Positions 1 to 7,529 of a stretch of 20,745 nt of DNA are shown here, in pieces. The DNA comes from UBA6136 sp044237765 (lineage in GTDB: Bacteria > Pseudomonadota > Gammaproteobacteria > Methylococcales > Methylococcaceae): contig JBIIEQ010000061.1 in assembly GCA_044237765.1 (NCBI GenBank), positions 1 through 20,745 on the forward strand. Reading direction: 5' to 3'. The position numbers and the translations under genes were made by a program. Under the pieces are notes generated by a model. The model worked only from the letters and a program-made list of their open reading frames with translations, was not told the DNA's origin and ran no database searches. Position 1 is the first letter of the stretch; every line of letters starts with the position of its first letter.

Positions 1-60
1 CGGAACGGAGATGCCATAGGCTTCGAAAAGTTGCTTGGCTTGATATTCGTGAAGATTCAT
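1..60 (-). CDS. sucC: Succinyl-CoA ligase [ADP-forming] subunit beta, N-terminal fragment
   Basis: Reading the minus strand from an ATG at 60 gives 20 codons beginning MNLHEYQAKQLFEAYG, the characteristic start of the ATP-grasp beta subunit of succinyl-CoA synthetase. With SucD this enzyme makes succinate and ATP from succinyl-CoA in the TCA cycle, in the cytoplasm. The rest of the gene lies outside the window, so ATP-grasp residues cannot be checked. A weak purine-rich stretch (GGGAACC) lies just upstream of the ATG. The hairpin at 151-187 separates it from the next minus-strand gene, so sucC probably has its own promoter between 61 and 150, although I see no convincing -35/-10 pair there. 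Confidence 0.88.
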   Translation of the reverse strand, partial: MNLHEYQAKQLFEAYGISVP

Positions 61-150
61 CAAAGGTTCCCTGTCAGCTGGATGGGCAAGGGCGGATGGA
101 AGCGGCGCATTTTAATCGAGCATAACTGTATTTCATGTGGCCCTCGCATG

Positions 151-187
151 AAAATGGCCGGTCGTCCTTACGGACGCCGGCCATTTT
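151..187 (-). terminator. Strong hairpin terminator between the 207-836 gene and sucC
   Basis: An almost perfect inverted repeat: AAAATGGCCGG and CGTCC on the left arm pair with GGACG and CCGGCCATTTT on the right. There is one bulged T and a four-base loop (TTAC). Read on the minus strand the stem ends in TTTT. It lies about 20 nt past the stop codon of the minus-strand gene at 207-836 and about 90 nt before sucC, which fits an intrinsic terminator. The A/T ends are symmetrical, so it could also stop transcription from the plus strand. Confidence 0.75.
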
Positions 188-206
188 CGATGAAGGTGAA
201 GGTCTG

Positions 207-836
207 TCAGGTGTGATACTTCTTGATCGCCCGAAGCTTCTCGATGGCCTCCTTCACTTTTTTGGAAGCGGCATCGTCCAGTTCATTGGGCTTGTAGACG
301 CGATCCAGGAGTTTTTCACTAACCAGGGCATCCTTGATCCATTTCTTGGCAAAGCGGTAATTGGCGGGCACCGGGGAAACCTCGCCCGTCGCAGGGTTGC
401 GGAATTCATCCGTGAGCTTCGTGGCCTCCATCGCAACCGGCGCGGCGGGCGCTGCTGCAGGCTTCGCTGGAGTCGTCTTGGGTTCCGGAGCCTTGGCAAC
501 CGGCTTGGGAGCCTCGCTTTTGGCCGGCGCTTTTGCCGGCTTTGCAGCTGCTACCTTTGCCGCCGGGGCTGGCTTGGGCGCCGGAGTGGATTTCGTGACA
601 GCAGCGGGCTCCGCCGGTTTAGCCACTGGCGTAGCGGCTTTTGGCGCCGCCTTGGTGGCTACCGGAGCCGGTGCCGTCGTCTTGGCAGCAGCAGGCTGGG
701 CGACCGCCTTTGGAGTGACCGCTGGACGCGGCTTGAAAACGGGCTCACCCTTCTCGGCTCTACCCACCGCCTGATAGGCTTCGTACGCGACATAAGCCAT
801 GTAGATTGCCGTCACGAAAAACAGAAACTCGAACAT
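207..836 (-). CDS. Membrane-anchored Ala/Pro/Lys-rich protein of unknown function
   Basis: A 209-residue protein. The start is the ATG at 836 because GAGGAG lies 7 nt upstream; the longer reading to 1049 has no such support. Residues 2-24 (FEFLFFVTAIYMAYVAYEAY) form one hydrophobic, aromatic-rich segment with no cleavage site, so it is probably an N-terminal anchor. Residues about 34-138 are a low-complexity linker of Ala, Pro and Lys, recalling TonB/TolA-type linkers. Residues about 140-209 look like a small folded domain with NPATGEVSPVPANYRFAKKW, then a charged helical tail ending KKYHT. I do not recognise the family. A role spanning the periplasm or binding an acidic partner is possible but only inferred. 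It is divergent from the TonB-like gene across a 279-bp gap. Confidence 0.75.
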   Translation of the reverse strand: MFEFLFFVTAIYMAYVAYEAYQAVGRAEKGEPVFKPRPAVTPKAVAQPAAAKTTAPAPVATKAAPKAATPVAKPAEPAAVTKSTPAPKPAPAAKVAAAKPAKAPAKSEAPKPVAKAPEPKTTPAKPAAAPAAPVAMEATKLTDEFRNPATGEVSPVPANYRFAKKWIKDALVSEKLLDRVYKPNELDDAASKKVKEAIEKLRAIKKYHT

Positions 837-1115
837 ATCAATCTCCTCGCTAGGATAAGGACGGCTCGAACGCCGTCTTCTAGGTCTACACGAGGCCCTC
901 CCCGCTGTGGATGGACCCGACTTTGCACAAAATAGGCCTTCCCTGCAAAAAGCGCAATCCCTCTTGCCCGCTTGTATAAAAAGGCCCTGGGCAACGCGTT
1001 GGGGTGGCATCGCTGACCAATGCGGCGATAATAAACCCGCCCTGATCATTCAATAGCCTGCTCACGGTCGATAGATCACTTACACCCCAGCCTTATCGCC
1101 TGATCACTGAACCCG

Positions 1116-2981
1116 ATGCTTGCCTCAGGCCCAACCAAGGAAAAGCCCTTGTCTGCGCAACGCCATGCCATGCCGCGATCCTTGCTGATAGCCCTGCTGG
1201 CCGCATTGTTGATCCATGCTTTTCTGATTGTCGGGGTGCGCTATGAACTGCCGCGCTCGGGGCAACCCGGCCGCAAAGCGATATCGATGACGCTGGTTCG
1301 CCCCAATCCCACAAAACTGGCGGAGGCCACCCCCGAAACGCCACCATCGGAACCAGTCCAGACGCCTTTGCCCAGCAAAGTCGCGCCACTGCCGAGTCAG
1401 GAGCCTCCGCCAGAAATCAAAGCTGAGCCAAAGCAACCGGAGAAGCCGCTCGCCCCCGCCAAGCCCACGACCAGGAAAGCCCGAGCACAACCCGTCACCC
1501 CGACCGACCCTGCGCCGCCCCCAATGGTGGGCCCGCCACGGCCCGAGTCGCAACTTAGTTTTGTCGGACCTCCCAAGCCGGCTGCATCAAATGCTTTTGT
1601 GGGTCCCCCCACACCCACACCAAAGGCGCTCGATCAGGCTCAAAAACAACTGGCGGCCAATCAACTCAAGGCCCGCCCCTCCGCCATGCCGAATCTGGCC
1701 GGCCAGACGTCGGCAAAAACCGGGGCGCCAAAAATACCAGCAGAATCCAGCCCAGAACTGCCGGCACAGGCCAGCACGCCTGCCCATCCAGACAGGACCG
1801 AAGCAGAGCCATCCCTGCCTTGGGACGATGACGAGGAAGACACCCGTAAAGATGAGGCTCAGCTCGCTGATGCGAGTGAACCCGACGAGGAGGAGCCATC
1901 GGACGAAAACGCGCCGGAAACCTCTACAAGCGAAAACGATCGGGCCGAAGCTGACCGCCGGACAACACCGACGCCCCAACGTCCCAACCAGCCGCCGGCG
2001 GCTCTGCCCGCCAGCCCTAGGGCCATCGCACTACCGGAATCGAGCCCACCCAAGCAACTCGCTCCGCCCACGCGTCCGTCCGAGTCCCCGCAAAAATCGA
2101 CCCATACCTCCGCGCCAACACCCCCGAATGAGGCCGAGCGCGCATCGGTTCCCAGTCGCTCCAGAACCATCGGCTCTCCGGATTCTCCCTTGCCGCAACA
2201 TCGCCAACCGCCTGTTGTACCGCCACCCAAACCGACAGCGCCGGTCCCTGCACCCGCAAAGGACCGCACTCCACCAAAGCCGATCGAACCCATCCACACT
2301 GAGCTGCCCAAACCCAGCCTCCCGCCTGCAAAGGCAGATAGCCGGCCTCCGCCGAAATCCGAGCCGGCCCCGGCCAAGTCGAAAACCCTGGCCGATGCCG
2401 AGCCTTTGATCACCCCCAAAACGGCAGCCACCGGCAAATCGGGCGATCGGCAGGAGCGCACGACACGGAATAAATCCGCACCGGCCTCGGCACCCAAAAA
2501 CGGCGACAAAGGCGACAAAACGGGCAAACCCGCCTTTTCCGCCAGTCTATTGAGCCAGCAAATCGCCGAAGTCAGCGCCGATATCTATAGACAGCGCAGC
2601 GATGAAATGCGTGACAAGAAAATCGTCTATGCGACGGAGGTCAAGACCAATCGGCTGGTCGTGGCCGCCTATGAGCAAGCCTGGCAGGAAAAAGTCGAGC
2701 GCATCGGCAATTTGAATTACCCCGACGAGGCTCGGCGCGACAAGCTTTCCGGAACACTGATGCTGGCGGTGGGCATCAAGCCGGACGGCAGCGTCTATTC
2801 CGTCCAGGTACAGCAACCTTCCGGACATGAGGCGCTGGACAACGCCGCGCGCAATATCGTCCGACTCGCCGCTCCCTTTGCCCCGCTACCCAGGGAAATC
2901 CGCGACGAGGTGGATATCCTGGTGATCACCCGAACCTGGCGATTTGACAGCAACTATCGGCTGGAAACGCGCGCCCGCTAG
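1116..2981 (+). CDS. tonB3: TonB family protein (TonB3-like), very long proline-rich linker
   Basis: TonB proteins carry energy from ExbB/ExbD in the inner membrane to outer-membrane partners. From the ATG at 1116 there are 621 residues: a hydrophobic anchor at about 19-44, a Pro/Ala/Lys/Glu-rich linker of about 460 residues, and a TonB C-terminal domain at about 520-615 (LNYPDEARRDKLSGTLML, then VGIKPDGSVYSV). The anchor keeps a His (34), but the residue four before it is Ala rather than the Ser of E. coli TonB. The linker has three [M/F]VGPPxP repeats near residues 138-170. The start is uncertain: 1116 has no clear RBS, a TTG at 1149 has AAGGA 7 nt upstream, and an ATG at 1170 begins the anchor directly. 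Gene order matches Pseudomonas PA0406 (tonB3, linked to twitching motility), so a pilus-related role is possible. Confidence 0.82.
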   Translation: MLASGPTKEKPLSAQRHAMPRSLLIALLAALLIHAFLIVGVRYELPRSGQPGRKAISMTLVRPNPTKLAEATPETPPSEPVQTPLPSKVAPLPSQEPPPEIKAEPKQPEKPLAPAKPTTRKARAQPVTPTDPAPPPMVGPPRPESQLSFVGPPKPAASNAFVGPPTPTPKALDQAQKQLAANQLKARPSAMPNLAGQTSAKTGAPKIPAESSPELPAQASTPAHPDRTEAEPSLPWDDDEEDTRKDEAQLADASEPDEEEPSDENAPETSTSENDRAEADRRTTPTPQRPNQPPAALPASPRAIALPESSPPKQLAPPTRPSESPQKSTHTSAPTPPNEAERASVPSRSRTIGSPDSPLPQHRQPPVVPPPKPTAPVPAPAKDRTPPKPIEPIHTELPKPSLPPAKADSRPPPKSEPAPAKSKTLADAEPLITPKTAATGKSGDRQERTTRNKSAPASAPKNGDKGDKTGKPAFSASLLSQQIAEVSADIYRQRSDEMRDKKIVYATEVKTNRLVVAAYEQAWQEKVERIGNLNYPDEARRDKLSGTLMLAVGIKPDGSVYSVQVQQPSGHEALDNAARNIVRLAAPFAPLPREIRDEVDILVITRTWRFDSNYRLETRAR

Positions 2982-3058
2982 AGATTGGCGCGGAACCCTT
3001 TCAATGCGGGGCTCTGAGCGATTCTGGCTTGCGCCGTCGCACCCCATCCACCGATACT

Positions 3059-3631
3059 ATGGCCATGATCGAATCCGTCGCCAATCTGACCAACCACTTC
3101 CTGATCGCCATGCCAGGCCTGAGCGATCCCTTCTTCGCGCGCACCGTGACTTACCTTTGCCAGCATGACGACGAGGGCGCGTTGGGCATCATCATCAACC
3201 GTCCATCCGAGCTGACGCTCAAGGATGTGATGGGCCAAATGAACATCGAACTGAACGATGAAACTCTGGGACAGACATCAGTGTATTTTGGCGGACCGGT
3301 CCACCCCGATCGGGGTTTCGTGCTGCATGAGCCCGTAGGTGAGTGGAATTCCACCCTCAAGGTCTCCGACACCCTATCCCTGACCACCTCCCGTGACATT
3401 CTGGAGGCGATCAGCCAGGGCGAAGGGCCCCGGAAAATGCTGCTGGCGCTGGGCTATGCCGGTTGGGCCAAGGGACAACTGGAAGAAGAGATCGTGCAGA
3501 ATTCCTGGCTGAATGCCGAGGCCGAGCAATCCATCATCTTCAACCACCCGGCTACCCGCCGCTGGAAAGCGGCCGCCGAACTGATGGGCATTGATATCTC
3601 GCTACTGACCACGCAGGCCGGGCATGGCTGA
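3059..3631 (+). CDS. yqgE: YqgE/AlgH family protein (UPF0301)
   Basis: A 190-residue protein of the YqgE/AlgH family, normally about 185-190 residues. Family features seen: LTNHFLIAMPGLSDPFFART near the N-terminus, EGALGIIINRP, VYFGGPVHPDRGFVLH, and LALGYAGWAKGQLEEEI. The biochemical role of the family is not established; in Pseudomonas AlgH has been linked to alginate and other regulation. A TTG at 3029 would add 10 residues with no resemblance to the family, so I prefer the ATG at 3059 (or 3065); neither has a strong RBS. Its end overlaps the ruvX start by 8 nt, which points to coupled translation. The neighbouring yqgE-yqgF pair is widely conserved in gammaproteobacteria. Confidence 0.93.
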   Translation: MAMIESVANLTNHFLIAMPGLSDPFFARTVTYLCQHDDEGALGIIINRPSELTLKDVMGQMNIELNDETLGQTSVYFGGPVHPDRGFVLHEPVGEWNSTLKVSDTLSLTTSRDILEAISQGEGPRKMLLALGYAGWAKGQLEEEIVQNSWLNAEAEQSIIFNHPATRRWKAAAELMGIDISLLTTQAGHG

Positions 3632-4112
3632 ATCCGCCGTCACGGCACGACCCGCCGAAACCTCCCGCAACGCCACCTTCCTGGGGTTCGATTACGGCGA
3701 AAAAAAAACCGGGGTCGCCATCGGTCAGAGAATCACCGGTACCGCCAGCCCGCTGGAAACCCTTCGATCCAGCCATCCTGATGCGATGTGGGCCGCCATT
3801 TCCCGGCTCGTCGAGACCTGGCAGCCCGCGGCCTTTGTGGTGGGCGTGCCTTATCCCATTATCGAGACGACAGAAAAGAACCCGATGATCGAGCGCATTC
3901 TTAAGTTCTGCAGGTCGCTGGAGGGTCGCTATCAGCGTCCTGTCCATGTGATGGACGAAGCGCTGTCCACCCGCGAATCGCAAAGCCTGTTTTACGACCG
4001 CCGCCCCAGGAAGTCCGTCCAGTTCACCGACATCAAGGATGAACTCGCGGCCCAGCTGATCCTGCAAACCTGGCTAAATCACACTGCGCCCCGGGAGTCT
4101 CTCGATGCCTGA
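3624..4112 (+). CDS. ruvX: Putative pre-16S rRNA nuclease / Holliday junction resolvase-like YqgF
   Basis: A 162-residue RNase H-fold protein of the YqgF family, implicated in 5' maturation of 16S rRNA and earlier proposed as a Holliday junction resolvase. Motifs seen: LGFDYGEKKTGVAIG at residues 20-34 with the first acidic residue (D23), FVVGVPY in the middle, HVMDEALSTRES, and the C-terminal DIKDELAAQLIL with the last acidic residue. It is about 20 residues longer than usual because of an N-terminal tail before the RNase H strand. No internal ATG offers a shorter start, so the tail may be real. It overlaps yqgE upstream and pyrR downstream by 8 nt each. Confidence 0.93.
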   Translation: MAESAVTARPAETSRNATFLGFDYGEKKTGVAIGQRITGTASPLETLRSSHPDAMWAAISRLVETWQPAAFVVGVPYPIIETTEKNPMIERILKFCRSLEGRYQRPVHVMDEALSTRESQSLFYDRRPRKSVQFTDIKDELAAQLILQTWLNHTAPRESLDA

Positions 4113-4638
4113 CTCAAGCGGCATCTCCGAATTGGCCGACTGCCAGAGCTTGCTGGATAAGCTTGAACAGAGACTGCGTCAGGAAATCGAGCAACGGCAA
4201 CTGACCGACCCGATCATGATCGGCATACACAGCGCGGGGGTGTGGATTGCCGAGGAACTTCATCGGCGATTGGGTATTAGTGAGCCGTTGGGCAAGCTCG
4301 ACATCACGTTTTACCGCGACGATTTTTCGCAGATAGGCATGCATCCCCAGGTTCAGGCCAGCCAACTGCCCTTCACGCTAGAAGGGCGTGACATCCTGCT
4401 GATCGATGATGTGTTTTATACCGGCCGCACCATCCGTGCCGCACTCAACGAGATTTTCGATTACGGCCGACCGTCCCAGGTCTTGCTGGGAGTATTGATC
4501 GAACGCGACGGGCGCGAGATTCCGCTCCGGCCTGACTGTACTGGCGGGACACTGACCCTACCAGCCGGCCAGCGCATCAAACTCACCGGTCCAGCCCCTC
4601 TGGCCCTGTCTGTCCACACCCCGTGGGAAGCGGCATGA
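4105..4638 (+). CDS. pyrR: PyrR: pyr regulatory protein / uracil phosphoribosyltransferase
   Basis: A 177-residue type I phosphoribosyltransferase. The PRPP loop is clear: DILLIDDVFYTGRTIRAAL at about 96-114, followed by FDYGRPS, which is typical of PyrR rather than of Upp or HPRT. PyrR converts uracil and PRPP to UMP and, in Gram-positive bacteria, controls pyr genes by RNA attenuation. In Pseudomonas it sits in the same place, before pyrB. Here its start overlaps ruvX by 8 nt and its stop overlaps the pyrB start (ATGA), leaving no room for a leader attenuator. If it regulates, it must act elsewhere or by another route. GGGAG lies upstream of the ATG. Confidence 0.95.
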   Translation: MPDSSGISELADCQSLLDKLEQRLRQEIEQRQLTDPIMIGIHSAGVWIAEELHRRLGISEPLGKLDITFYRDDFSQIGMHPQVQASQLPFTLEGRDILLIDDVFYTGRTIRAALNEIFDYGRPSQVLLGVLIERDGREIPLRPDCTGGTLTLPAGQRIKLTGPAPLALSVHTPWEAA

Positions 4639-5609
4639 GCTCCAACGACCTGCAGCTGGATGAGCGCGGCAATCTCCGGCACTTCCTCAGTGTGGAAGGA
4701 CTGCCACGGACACTGCTGGAATCGATCATGGACACCGCCGAGTCCCTGAGCAGCGTCACCGAGCAGACCGTCAAGAAAGTCCCGTTGCTGCGCGGCAAGA
4801 CCATCGTCAACCTGTTTTTTGAAACCAGCACCCGCACGCGGACCACCTTCGAGCTGGCTGCCAAGCGCCTGTCAGCCGATGTGCTGAACGTCAATATCGC
4901 CACCTCGGCCACAACCAAGGGCGAAAGCCTGCTGGACACGATCCGGAACATCGAGGCAATGCACGTCGACATGTTCGTGGTGCGCCATGCCCAGAGCGGC
5001 GCACCGCATTTCATCGCCCGCCACGTTGCGCCGCACATCAGCGTCATCAACGCCGGTGATGGCCGACATGCCCATCCCACTCAGGCGATGCTGGATGTGT
5101 TCACCATCCGCAAGCACAAGGGCGATTTCAGTCAGCTGACGGTCGCCATCGTCGGCGACATCCTGCATTCCCGCGTGGCCCGCTCCGAGATTCATGCGCT
5201 GCGCATTCTCGGAACCCGGGAAATCCGGGTGGTCGGACCGCGAACTCTGCTGCCGGCCGATATCGAAACCCTTGGCGTCAAGGCCTTTTATGATCTCGAC
5301 AGCGGGCTGGAAGGCGCGGATGTCATCATCATGCTGCGACTGCAAAGGGAGCGCATGAATGGCGCTTTCATTCCCAGCGAACATGAGTATTACGCCCGCT
5401 TTGGCCTCACCGAGGCGCGCCTGGCGGAGGCCAAGGAAGACGTCATGGTGATGCATCCCGGGCCGATCAATCGCGGAGTGGAAATCGAATCCAGAGTCGC
5501 CGACGGCAACCGCTCCGTCATTCTTCAGCAGGTCACCCACGGCATTGCCATCCGGATGGCCGTCATGTCCATGGCCATGCGCCATGAATCCGGAGAGAGA
5601 ACGGCATGA
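4635..5609 (+). CDS. pyrB: Aspartate carbamoyltransferase catalytic subunit
   Basis: Catalyses carbamoyl phosphate + aspartate to carbamoyl aspartate, the committed step of pyrimidine synthesis. The start is the ATG at 4635, overlapping the pyrR stop as ATGA, with GGGAAG 4 nt upstream; a GTG at 4623 would add four residues. The 324-residue product has the carbamoyl phosphate loop FFETSTRTRTTFELAA (about 61-76), GDGRHAHPTQAMLD, VGDILHSRVARSEIHAL, MLRLQRERM and VMHPGPINRGVEIES. The N-terminal segment LQLDERGNLRHFLSVEGLP closely resembles Pseudomonas PyrB, whose N-terminal extension carries nucleotide regulation and which assembles with an inactive dihydroorotase. No pyrI is present. It is followed with a 4-nt overlap by just such a dihydroorotase-like gene. 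Confidence 0.97.
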   Translation: MSSNDLQLDERGNLRHFLSVEGLPRTLLESIMDTAESLSSVTEQTVKKVPLLRGKTIVNLFFETSTRTRTTFELAAKRLSADVLNVNIATSATTKGESLLDTIRNIEAMHVDMFVVRHAQSGAPHFIARHVAPHISVINAGDGRHAHPTQAMLDVFTIRKHKGDFSQLTVAIVGDILHSRVARSEIHALRILGTREIRVVGPRTLLPADIETLGVKAFYDLDSGLEGADVIIMLRLQRERMNGAFIPSEHEYYARFGLTEARLAEAKEDVMVMHPGPINRGVEIESRVADGNRSVILQQVTHGIAIRMAVMSMAMRHESGERTA

Positions 5610-6895
5610 GCCAGCGCATCCACATTCGGGGCGGCCGGGTCATTGACCCCTCCAGTCAGAGCGATACTTATCAGGATGTATTCATCGCCGAGGGGCGCAT
5701 TGCGGCGCTGGGCAAGCGCCCGGAGGGATTCGAGGCTGATCTGCACATCGACGCAGAGGGGCAGATTGTTTGCCCGGGCTTCATCGACCTGAGTGCCCGG
5801 TTGCGCGAACCGGGTTACGAACACAAGGCCACCATTGCCAGCGAGAGCCTGGCAGCGGCGGCGGGAGGCATTACCACCGCCTGCATGCCGCCCGATACCT
5901 ACCCGATCACCGACACTCCGGCGGTCGTTCAGCTGATTCACGACAAGGCCGCGCTGGCCGGAAAGTTACGCATACAGCCGATAGGCGCGCTGACCAAGGG
6001 ACTGAAGGGCCAGGACCTCAGCGAAATGAGCTTTCTCAAGGTAGCAGGCTGCCGGGCAGTCAGCAACGCCATGGCCCCGGTCGCGAATACCCTGGTCCTG
6101 CGCCGCGCGCTGGAATACGCCGCCAGCCATAATCTTCTGGTCATCGTCCGCCCCGAGGACAAGGACCTGGCCGATCAGGGCTGTGCGCACGAAGGAGCGG
6201 TATCCACCCGCATGGGGCTGCGCGGCATTCCCTACGCGGCCGAGACCGTGGCGGTGGCCCAGGTGCTGGCGTTGATCGAACACACCGGCGCTCGTGTTCA
6301 CTTTGGCCAACTCAGCAGTGCCCGTGCTCTGCGTTCCATATTGCGAGCCCGTGAAAAAGGCCTTCCAGTCACGGCCGATGTCGCCATCCATCAACTGCAT
6401 CTGACGGATGAAGCCATCCAGGGATTCGATGCGCATTACCACCTGCGACCGCCCTTGCGTGAGCATTCGGATCTTGAGGCGCTTCGGGACGGGGTGCGGG
6501 ACGGGGTGATTACCGCCCTCTGCTCAGACCATCAGCCGCACGAACCGGACGCCAAGCTTGATGCATTTCCCGCCACCGAACCGGGCATCGCTTCGCTGCA
6601 AACCCTGCTTCCACTGACGCTGGCACTGGTCGAGGCCAGCGCGATGACACTGACTCAGGCACTTGCCGCCCTGACCTGCGGCCCGGCGGATATTCTGGGA
6701 ATCGAGGGCGGGGCGCTGACAGTGGGTGGCCTGGCTGACCTCTGCGTCTTCGATCCCGAGCAGCACTGGACCGTCGACAGCGATACCTGGCTGAGCGCAG
6801 GACGCAACACGCCCTATTGGGGGCAGACGCTGAAGGGCCGGGTGACCCACACGCTCCTGGGTGGTACACGCGTCTTTGAATTGAACGCAAGGTGA
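5606..6895 (+). CDS. pyrC': Non-catalytic dihydroorotase-like subunit (pseudo-DHOase, PyrC')
   Basis: A 429-residue amidohydrolase-fold protein clearly related to class I dihydroorotase (REPGYEHKATIASES, PPLREHSDLEALRDGV, CSDHQPHE), but it has lost the metal site. The HxH after the first strand is S63-A64-R65 (DLSARLREPG). The MPNT-type motif reads MPPDT. The usual HxED region reads VRPED (181-185). The HxxH motif reads HFGQ (232-235). The aspartate of the last motif (D308) is kept. In Pseudomonas such an inactive homologue is a structural partner required for the dodecameric aspartate carbamoyltransferase; I infer the same here. ATG overlaps the pyrB stop by 4 nt and GGAGAGA lies upstream. 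A true dihydroorotase (pyrC) must be encoded elsewhere. Confidence 0.93.
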   Translation: MSQRIHIRGGRVIDPSSQSDTYQDVFIAEGRIAALGKRPEGFEADLHIDAEGQIVCPGFIDLSARLREPGYEHKATIASESLAAAAGGITTACMPPDTYPITDTPAVVQLIHDKAALAGKLRIQPIGALTKGLKGQDLSEMSFLKVAGCRAVSNAMAPVANTLVLRRALEYAASHNLLVIVRPEDKDLADQGCAHEGAVSTRMGLRGIPYAAETVAVAQVLALIEHTGARVHFGQLSSARALRSILRAREKGLPVTADVAIHQLHLTDEAIQGFDAHYHLRPPLREHSDLEALRDGVRDGVITALCSDHQPHEPDAKLDAFPATEPGIASLQTLLPLTLALVEASAMTLTQALAALTCGPADILGIEGGALTVGGLADLCVFDPEQHWTVDSDTWLSAGRNTPYWGQTLKGRVTHTLLGGTRVFELNAR

Positions 6896-6899
6896 AGCC

Positions 6900-7517
6900 A
6901 TGACGACTCAGGGAACCCTTTTTATCGTTTCCGCCCCCTCGGGCGCCGGCAAAACCAGCCTGGTCAAGGCGCTACGAGGCCAGTGCGCGGGCCTCGCGGT
7001 TTCGGTATCGCATACAACCCGCGCCCAGCGACCGGGAGAGGAGCATGGCCGGGACTACTCTTTCGTCAGCCGGGACGAATTTCTCCGCATGGTGGAGGCC
7101 GGTGAGTTTCTCGAACATGCACGGGTCTTCGACAACTTCTACGGCACGGCTCACCGAACGGTGGAAGCCGCGCTTACCCGCGGTGAGGATGTCATTCTGG
7201 AAATCGACTGGCAGGGCGCCCGTCAGATCCGGGAACTGATTGCCGGCTGCCAGTCCATTTTTGTCCTGCCGCCCTCGCAGGCGGATCTGGAGGCCCGGCT
7301 GAGCGGCCGTGGTCAAGACGACCCGTCGACGATCGAGCGGCGCATGGCCGATGCCATTTCCGAGATGTCGCACTATGGCGAATATGACTATCTGGTGATC
7401 AACGACGTGTTCGAGGAGGCACTGGCGGAGCTCACCGCCATCATCACGGCCAACCGGCTGAAAACCCGTCGGCAATCAGCAGCGCATGAAGGGTTGATCT
7501 CGGGCCTGCTTGGCTGA
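6900..7517 (+). CDS. gmk: Guanylate kinase
   Basis: A 205-residue kinase phosphorylating GMP to GDP with ATP. The P-loop SAPSGAGKTS is at residues 11-20, followed by the GMP-binding stretch SVSHTTRAQRPGEEHGRDY, then EFLEHARVFDNFYGT and the ILEIDWQGARQIRE segment. The length is normal. The start ATG is 4 nt after the pyrC' stop, with AAGGTGA across that stop as RBS, so it belongs to the same transcript. In many gammaproteobacteria gmk instead precedes rpoZ-spoT, so this placement at the end of the pyrimidine operon is unusual. It ends 12 nt from the converging LOG gene with no clear terminator hairpin between them. Confidence 0.97.
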   Translation: MTTQGTLFIVSAPSGAGKTSLVKALRGQCAGLAVSVSHTTRAQRPGEEHGRDYSFVSRDEFLRMVEAGEFLEHARVFDNFYGTAHRTVEAALTRGEDVILEIDWQGARQIRELIAGCQSIFVLPPSQADLEARLSGRGQDDPSTIERRMADAISEMSHYGEYDYLVINDVFEEALAELTAIITANRLKTRRQSAAHEGLISGLLG

Positions 7518-7529
7518 GATCGCGCCCGC

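Noticed and set aside
135..935. Long plus-strand open frame (266 codons) opposite the Ala/Pro-rich gene
   Set aside because: It is Arg/Gly/Leu-rich shadow coding caused by the GC-rich low-complexity linker on the other strand; it has no RBS and no domain.
1859..2527. Minus-strand open frame (222 codons) within the TonB-like gene
   Set aside because: It is a Gly/Ser/Ala-rich mirror of the proline-rich linker, without an RBS or recognisable domain.
4093..4634. PyrR-binding attenuator for pyrB
   Set aside because: ruvX, pyrR and pyrB overlap, so there is no untranslated leader or terminator in which such an attenuator could sit.
4872..5585. Minus-strand open frame (237 codons) over pyrB
   Set aside because: It is a His/Asp-rich mirror of pyrB with no independent signals.
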